Below are positions 1 through 8,600 of a stretch of 64,000 nt of DNA, in pieces. Positions within the stretch are counted from its first letter, which is position 1. Each line of letters opens with the position of its first letter. The DNA is from Pterois miles. Its lineage: Eukaryota > Chordata > Actinopteri > Perciformes > Scorpaenidae. The notes under the pieces are model-generated. The model was given only the letters and a program-made list of their open reading frames with translations. It searched no databases and had not been told where the DNA came from. The position numbers and the translations under genes are program-made. The stretch is taken from NCBI GenBank assembly GCA_947000775.1, contig CAMQGK010000650.1, positions 4,646,001 through 4,710,000 of the forward strand, given 5' to 3'.

Positions 1-271
1 CTTCTGGTCAGCGTCTAAAAATAATAATCATCACTTTAGAAATACACGCCGGAGGGCGTCGCTCCTCATGTTCTGCACTGAGGCAACAAATGAACAAATT
101 AACTCTTTTTCTCCCACATTTTGTTGATAAAAGTGTAAACTGGTGAACCTGACTTTAAAACCAACAATATCAGGGACCGTTTATTTATATTCTAATGAAT
201 TCAGTTATATATGAAGATAAAAGCCTCTTGAAACCACTGTGATTTCTGATGTGTGTTGCAGTTTACCAGGA

Positions 272-1260
272 TAGGGCTCTGGGTTCAGGGTTCAGGGTTC
301 ACGGCTCTGAGTTCAGGGCTCTGGGCTCGGGTTCAGGGTTCAGGGCTCTGGGTTCACGGCTCTGGGTTCAGGGCTCTGGGTTCAGGGTTCAGGGCTCTGG
401 GTTCACGGCTCTGAGTTCAGGGCTCTGGGCTCAGGGTTCAGGGCTCTGGGTTCAGGGCTCTGGGTTCAGGGTTCAGGGCTCTGGGTTCACGGCTCTGGGT
501 TCAGGGCTCTGGGTTCAGGGTTCAGGGCTCTGGGTTCAGGGTTCAGGGCTCTGGGTTCACGGCTCTGGGTTCACGGCTCTGGGTTCAGGGCTCTGAGTTC
601 AGGGCTCTGGGCTCAGGGTTCAGGGTTCAGGGCTCTGGGTTCACGGCTCTGGGTTCACGGCTCTGGGTTCAGGGCTCTGGGTTCACGGCTCTGGGTTCAG
701 GGCTCTGGGTTCAGGGTTCAGGGCTCTGGGCTCTGGGTTCAGGGCTCTGGGTTCAGGGTTCAGGGCTCTGGGTTCACGGCTCTGGGTTCAGGGCTCTGGG
801 TTCAGGAATCAGGGCTCTGGGCTCTGGGTTCACGGCTCTGGGTTCAGGGTTCAGGGCTCCGGGTTCACGGCTCTGGGTTCACGGCTCTGGGTTCAGGGCT
901 CTGGGTTCAGGAATCAGGGCTCTGGGCTCTGGGCTCTGGGTTCACGGCTCTGGGTTCAGGGTTCAGGGCTCCGGGTTCACGGCTCTGGGTTCACGGCTCT
1001 GGGTTCAAGGCTCTGGGTTCAGGAATCAGGGCTCTGGGCTCTGGGTTCAGGGTTCTGGGCTCAGGGTTCTGGGCTCTGGGCTCTGGGCTCAGGGTTCAGG
1101 GCTCTGGGTTCAGGGTTCTGGGCTCTGGGCTCTGGGCTCTGGGCTCAGGGCTCTGGGCTCTGGGTTCAGGGCTCTGGGTTCAGGGCTCTGGGTTCAGGGT
1201 TCAGGGCTCTGGGTTCAGGGCTCTGGGTTCAGGAATCAGGGCTCTGGGCTCTGGGCTCGG
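272..1260. repeat. Heptamer-based G-rich minisatellite (GGGYTCW)
   Basis: About 990 bp built almost entirely of 7-mers GGGCTCT, GGGTTCA, CGGCTCT and GAGTTCA in mixed order. Runs of GGG recur every seven bases on the plus strand, so the plus strand fits the G-quadruplex pattern many times over. It lies about 650 bp beyond the zbtb11 polyadenylation signal. The 115-residue frame at 249-596 is a product of the repeat. Confidence 0.9.
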
Positions 1261-1927
1261 CCTCCTGAGATCCTCTGGGAGGTTATTCCTCCATCAAACC
1301 CTCAAACTAAAGGTCATCTGTTCTGTTCAGGACAGACCGGAGGAACTAACACGTTAAAAACTCTATTTCACCAGACGTCACATCACATCGGCCGGTCCTG
1401 GTTCTCTCTGCTGGCTTCAGGTTCCAGGTTGACCCTGTTTTATAAATGTGTACTGTACTGTGACCTCTGGAGGAAACCAGGAGAGGGAGACCAATCAGGA
1501 GGGATGGCGACTATGTGAATATATGAACTTGTATCCTGATTACTTTGTCTATCAACGTATCTTAAAAACTGGTTTTAAAGGTTCTACATAAATTAAGTTA
1601 TTTCAGATTTGCTTTTTATTGATTTTACTGTTTTATTATCATTTGATGTATTTTTTAAACATTCTCTTATTGTCTTTTTTAAATGCATGTAAAGCACTTT
1701 ATAAATAAACATTATTATTAATATGCGTGAAATTACCAGATTAAATAACTCTGAGGGTTGAATGTAGGAAGTTTAAAAGTTAAATTATTCCCAATAGAAA
1801 TCATGTAAATGTTGGTTTTGTGCTGATTTCCTGCGAACACGATGAGAGCCTGATCTGAGACCAGCTGACACTAGACAGGAAGTCTGTGATGAGATGAACC
1901 ACTTCAGGTGTCCTCTTCATTTCAACC
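1261..1927. other. Intergenic sequence downstream of zbtb11
   Basis: No gene seen. The segment around 1675-1720 (TGTAAAGCACTTTATAAATA) looks like the 3' end of a common teleost interspersed repeat. The remainder is unremarkable. Confidence 0.4.
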
Positions 1928-1933
1928 TTTATT
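1928..1933 (-). terminator. zbtb11 candidate polyadenylation signal
   Basis: AATAAA on the minus strand about 140 nt past the zbtb11 stop codon. It is the first canonical hexamer downstream and would give a short 3' UTR. Position and motif only; no transcript evidence. Confidence 0.5.
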
Positions 1934-2069
1934 TCTCTGAGTGTCAAACATCACAGGTCTGAAACTCATCATTCATCCTGGTATCTGCTATATACAGAAA
2001 ACACTTCATGTTCACTTATTTACATCCGCAGAAAAATAGTCCTCTTTTTACACCATTTCGTTCAGTCTC

Positions 2070-2611
2070 TTACTCGACCTCGGCCACGTGGGCCACCTCC
2101 ACCTCCATGGTCTGGATCACCTCGGGCCCGTCCTCCATCTTGGTGTCGGTGAGCGCCTGCTGCGCCAGGACGTAGTTCACCACCTGCATGATGCCCTGAT
2201 CCGAGAGCGTAGCCACCGAGCCGTCGCTCGCCGCCTGAACGGCCTGCACCGCCTCCACGGCCTCCACCGTCTCCTCCGTGATCAGCACCGTCTCGATCTC
2301 CTCAGGCGCCGGCTGCTGCGCCGGCCGCAGCTCCGGAGGCAGCTCCGACGCCAGGATGCTGACGGCGTGCTCCACCTGGGTGCCCTGGTTGTGGAACTGG
2401 AGGGTGTCCTTCTCCAGCATGATCTTCCCCGGCAGGTTGTCCCCGTGATACTTGGCCATGTGTTTGCGGAGAGTGCGAGCGTCGATGTGGGCCTCCTGGC
2501 ACATGGGGCACACGTACGGGCGCTCTCCCGTGTGCGTACGGACGTGGCGTTTGAGGGAACGGGCGTCAGCCCAGGCCACGCCACAAGTCAGGCACTCGAA
2601 TGGCTTCACAC
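2070..2611 (-). CDS. zbtb11: zbtb11 coding exon 10 (fingers 11-12 and C-terminus)
   Basis: Acceptor CCCAG|GT. Fingers 11 (CLTCGVAWADARSLKRH) and 12 are followed by the conserved LEKDTLQFHNQGTQVEHAVS segment, a Glu/Val/Ala-rich region, LSDQGIMQVVNYVLAQQ and the stop at 2070-2072. Confidence 0.96.
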
Positions 2612-5600
2612 CTGGGAGAGGAGGGAGGAAACACCATCAATACTGTCTAATACTAAACCTAAAAATAACCAAGGCTGTCAGTTAATGAGGTAATAACACA
2701 AAGTCATTTTAACGCCACTAATTTCTTTATCGTAACATGTTAATTTTTTGGTCGTAGCGGCACTAGAGTGAAGATACTGGTATCATCTGAAACCTGTTGG
2801 ATCCATCTGTACCACACTAAATGTTGTCGAGGAAAAACTGTCATGACCATGTTCAAAGGGGTCCGTTGACCTCTGACCTCCAAATGTGTGGATGTAAATG
2901 GGTTCTCTGGGTCCCCACCAGTCTCCCCTTTACAGACATGCCCACTTTCTGATAGTCCCAGTCAGTCTGGATCAAGTCCTAGTCCAGTCAGCACTCTGAC
3001 ACACTGACAGCTGTTGTTGCCTGTTGGGCTGCAGTTTGCCATGTTCTGATTGGAGCAGATTGTTGATGCTAAAGTCAGAACCTGGGAGGGTTTCTGGTCA
3101 ATATCTGCCATTGATTAGTGTTGTTATTGATTTACAATAATAAATATTTACATAGGGGCTGCACGGTGGTGCAGTGGTTAGCACTCTCGCCTCACAGCAA
3201 GAGGGTCGCAGGTTCGATTCCGGCTTGGGACTCTTCTGTGTGGCGTTTGCATGTTCTCCCCGTGTAAGCGTGGGTTTTCTCCGGGTACTCCGGCTTCCTC
3301 CCACCGTCCAAAGACATGCTGTTTAGGTTAACTGATGACTCTAAATGTCCCGTAGGTGTGGATGTGAGCGTGAATGGTTGTCTGTCGATATGTTGTCTGT
3401 CTCTATGTGCCCTGTGATGGACTGGTGACCTGTCCAGGTGAACCCCGCCTTCGCCCAATGCCAGCTGGGATCGGCTCCAGCCCCCCCGCGACCCCTAACG
3501 GGACAAGCGGTTGACGATGGATGGATGGATGGATGGAATATTTACATACATTTGCATAAAGCAGCAGATTATTTATTAAATATTGGACCAATCTAAGGTT
3601 CATGTAGAACAGATAGTAAATGTGGCGTGGCTGACAGCCCTATAGACTACAGTAACATCTGCTGGCGGTCTCACCCTGGTGGTTGTTGATGTGGCGCCGG
3701 TACTCTCGGAGCTGAGTGAACTTCCTGCCACACTGCTCACACTCCCTCTCCAGGTTCTGCTTCACTCGGCCTTTCTTCCCGTGCGTGGCTTTCTTCACGT
3801 GCCTCCTGAACAGAGCCTTCTCAAAGAACTCCTTCCCGCACACGTTACACCTGAGGACACAAGTCGCAAACGTCGCATCCTGGTTACCATGACAACAGCA
3901 GAACCAGGCATCCGTCAGGTGCGCCGGACTTACTTATAGGGCTCAGCCACGCTGTGGGACTTGACGTGGGAGTACCAGTCCTTCTTCCAGCTGTAGCACT
4001 TCCCACAGACCTGGCACTGGAACGGCTTCAGGCCCATGTGCTTGTTCATGTGCTGCTGCAGATCTTTGGCTTCGTAGAACCTCTTGTCACAGCTGCAGAT
4101 AAGATGAGCAAGAACATTAAACCAGCTTAGTCTCGGCGGACACCTCGTCCCATCATGTCATTGACGAGAGACGAGCAGCTACTCACTGAGCGCAGCCAAA
4201 CGGACGGACGTCGGGTCGGGGCAGGTGCTTCTTCAGGTGTTTGCTCAGAGCCGAGGCTCGATGGAAAGTCGCTCCGCACGTGTTGCACAAGTACTTTGAT
4301 TCACCTGTTGAAGTATTTCATGGTTCATGGTGAAAACCACCACAAATATCTGGCTGACTTTACAGTCTTATCTGAAAAACATTTCCTCATTCACAAGATT
4401 TGTAAGAAGTAAAATTGCGAGAAAAAAACTCACAAATTTACAACTCAGAAATTCTGTAAAATTAAAATTTATAAGAACCAAACCTGAATATTCTCTAACA
4501 TCTAACAACATATCTTAAAGTCATAACTTTCTGAGAAATATCTCAGAAATTTACAATTAAAAAAACAAATTTATGAGGAAATAAACTCTAAATTCTCTGA
4601 GATTAAAATTGTAAAGTTACAAGATTAAAAATTGGATGTTTTGAGAGTTGTAAGTTGTAAATTAACAAAAAAAATACACATTTATGAGAATAAAACTCAG
4701 AAATTCTGAGATTACAGTCGTAAATTTCCAAGATACAAACGTGGATACTTTCTAACATTACAGTTGGAAATTTGAAAAAACTCTGGGCGCTGGGAATTTA
4801 CAGTTAAAAAAAACAATTAGGAAAAAAACTCATATGTAAAATTTATATTTAAAAAATGTACATAAAAAAGCAAATTATGAGATTAAAGTCGTAAATTTAA
4901 GAGAGAATCTTGAAAAAAAAAAGAAAATTTATGAGGAATGAGTGTGGAAAAAAAAACAAAAAATTTGAAATTTTGATTAAAGCCACAAATTTAGTGCCGT
5001 CTGAATGTCGTTGCGACTAACGTGTTATTATGTTGAAGAGGGGCTCAGAGTGAGGCCTGAAAACTTTTCTTCAATGATCCGTGTTATGAATTCAATGAAA
5101 TATTAATATAATGAATATATTTTGCTGCAGTGTTTAACAGTGGCGTCTGTGGTGTGATGAGGTTGATCCGACCTGGGAAAGTGAAGCGATGTGATTCCTT
5201 GACAAATAAAAACAATTAAAATTTGATTACACCCCCCCCACCCCACCCCACTACGGCACCCTGGTTGTTAGTCTTTAACCTCCAAAGGCTCCAACATGCC
5301 GCCGTATCTGGAGCACCAGGAGAACTCAGATATCGTGAGCTGGACGACTGAAACCAGATAAACCAGAGTGTCCTGACCTGTGTGGATGCTGGTGTGCTCC
5401 TCCATGCTCCTCTTGCTCACGAAGGACTTCTTACAGTACTGACACTGGAACTGCTTGGTGACGTCGTGCAGCGCTCGGTGCATCTTCAGGCTGTGTTTGT
5501 GGGCGAACGTCTTACCGCAGACCTTGCAGGAGTGCGGCCGCACGCCGGTGTGATGCAGCATGTGGATCCGCAGAGAGTAGAGCTTCGGTAGCGTCTTCCC

Positions 5601-8600
5601 GCAGATGTCGCACACAAACTCTCGTTTGGTGTGCGGCGACAACGTCTTCTCATCCAGATCGCCGTCCTTGCCCTCGGAGCTGTGTGCCACCGGCGGTTTG
5701 ACGGCGATGGGCGCCCGCTGGCTGCTCTGCTGCTTATGTCGGGCCAGGTGAGCGCGGAGTGAGGCGGCGTACTGGAACTCCTTACTGCACAGCTACGAGG
5801 ACACAGACGCACCACGGTCACATTTCACTACAGTATGTTACATCAACCCGATGGCGACCCAACACTTACGCTGCACTTGTATCCGCGAGCTTTCTCGTGT
5901 TTTAGCGTGTGCATGATGAGAGAGTAGCGTCTCTGGTAGGACATGCCGCACTCGGAGCAGGTGTGCTCTCCATCACCAGCGCCCTCTGCTGGGGTTTGAT
6001 CCGGCTTGGCTCCGGTCTCTGGTTCTGCCACCTTCGTCCCGATCTCATCGGTGCTGAGGTCTCCCGTCATCACACTCTCCGCGGCGCCGGCGTCTGGATC
6101 TATCCCCGTCTCAGTTTGTCCTTCACCTTCAGTCTCCGCTGGCTGCTTCGGCGGTCTTCCCCTCTTCCCCGTCCTCGAAGCCACCTAAACACACATTCAT
6201 GTTCATTTTCACTCTCAACAGAAAAATGAAACAGTCACTGCTTCATTAAGAAGTAAAGATCTACCTTAGGGGCGGCAGTACGCGGTGGCGTCGTCCCTTT
6301 CTTGCCCTCCTCTTCGTCCTCTAGCCCCATGTGTAGGCGAGCATAACCGCCCTCAGCGATGGAGCGCTGCCTGAGTCGTCTCTTGTTGGGGTCGTCGGAC
6401 GTCTCCTGCTTGTCTCCGTGGCCTTCATCGGCAGACGGATCCTCCTCCTCCAGAGGTACGTACTCCTCTACCTCCACGTCCTTCTTCACCTTGGCCGGAC
6501 GCCCCCGCTTACGTTTCTGGGGCGTCAGTGCTGATTCTAGCTTCTCCTGAGGCGATGCCGCTGCTTCAGAGGCCAGTTTGATGACCTCTGAGGGGCTCAC
6601 TTTGTCCGGGTCCACACTGATAACGAAGGCTCCCGCTTCAGCGACCTGCGGCTGCTCCATCGCCAGGCAGGCGGACACCACGGCGAGAGACTCGCTGGCT
6701 CCGGCCTGTCCGCTGTGGGTGACCACGGTCATCGTCTCGGTCTCCACTCCTTCGGTGCTGCGTGAGATAAGAGTGACGGTGTCTCCTGGCTCAGCCGGTC
6801 CGCCATGAGTGATCAGAGTCACCGTATCATCTGGTCCAGCCTCCCCATGATGCTCTTTGTCTCCCTCTGCAGCTTCAGCAACAACCGCCATTGGCTGCTG
6901 GATGTAGGCTTCTTCAGAAGGTGCAACAAAAGCTAAGGGCTCGCCCGTTACGGCGACGCCACGCTGGGTCACCACCGTCCTGCCGTCGCTCTCTATGGTG
7001 ACCATGAAGGCGGCGGATTCGTCCTTTAGGCTGTCTTGAGCGGGTGGTTGGCTCGACACCACTGTGTGCACGTCTCCTCTCTGATACACCGTCAGCTTCT
7101 GCTCCTCCACCTGCTTATGAACAGACTCACAGATCTGCAGCACCTCCGTCATCAGGAGATGGCGAGCTAGGTTGGCGATATCCGCCATGACGCAGAAATT
7201 AAACGTCAGCACGGACGTGTAGGCAAAATCCAGCAGCGGGAGGAAGCTGACTTTGGTAAAACCTGGAGACAGAATGAAGGTTAAAGCTGGGCAACTATAA
7301 AAAAAAAATGATTTGTGAGGATAGGACGGAGTCTCACCGGAGAGGTCGACCACGGCTTCGTGCGTAGACGCCGCCCCCTTCTCAAAGAAGAGCTCGTTGA
7401 AGTACTCGCTGCACGCCGCCAGCACCGCTTTGTGCGCTCGGTGCTCCTCGCCTTCGATCAGCAGCGTGATGTCACAGAACTGGTTGCTGAGGCGCTGCTG
7501 GTTCAGTTTGTCTAACATGGTCTGGCTGTGTTTGGGCAGGAACTGGTTCACCTCACCTTTACTGTCCACCTGCAGGGATCACACACGTTAGACTCAACTC
7601 AACTCTAAACCGCGCTGTAGTCACCACGACTGAAACCACACATACAAAGACCAGCTCGTGTTTGGCCGTCGTCTTGGCCAACTTGGATCTCAGCTGACAG
7701 GATGAGTCCGTGAAGACTAAACTGTCGTCTCCCTCCTCTTCCTCCTCTTCCTCGTCCTCCTCATCGTTGGCGCTGGCGGCCGCCCTGCGTCTCCCCGGCC
7801 GGGAGAAGAGTCGAGGTCCGGAGCCGTCGTCGGCACCGCGCCGACTCTGACAGTGAGCACACTCTCTGATGTGGTCTTTGACGTGCTTCAGGATACCTGA
7901 GGGCCACAAACCAGACGCCTGTTCAAACTACACCAACAGGAAGCAGCTGCTCTCCCCAACGTCCTCACAGTGTTCAAGATCCACCGCTAAAAGAAACACT
8001 ACACCACTGACACTGTACTACAAAACATGACACAGCTAAAAATAAAGTTCTTCATTAAGGATCATTTAGTCAGATATCATGTAACATAACGTCCTGTTAG
8101 GAGAAGAAGAAGATATTCCTTTATTAGTCCCACGAGGGGAAATTCAATTTTTTCACTCTGTTGTTAACTTATACACGGTACATGCAGACCTGAACACACA
8201 CATGCACAAACATGCAACAATGGAGAGATGTCAGAGTGATGGGGCTGCTCCTGACAAGCGCCCAGAGCAGTTGGGTTTGGTGCCTTGCTCAGGGGCACCT
8301 CGGCAGTGCCCAAGAGGTAAACTGGCACCTCTCCAGCTACCAGTTCACACTCAGTTCTTGGTCCATGTCGGGACTTGAACCGGTGACCCTCCGGTTCCCA
8401 AGCCAACTCCCTACAGACTGAGCTACTGCCGCCTCTTTGGAGACGAAGATGATCTTTAAAAACAACAGAAATAAGCAGCATGTAAATTAACCTTTAGATG
8501 GAGACAGAGAGCAACTCTGTGGGGAGTGTGGCCACGTTCCCCAGCTCAGTTTCTTCCACATATAATAATAAAAATAATATCCTCCACTTCAAATAATTGG

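Noticed and set aside
8101..8440. tRNA gene (B-box and A-box present)
   Set aside because: The tRNA-like part is the head of a SINE with conserved body and LINE-like tail, seen five times in the window. The same applies to the GGAT-tail SINE heads.
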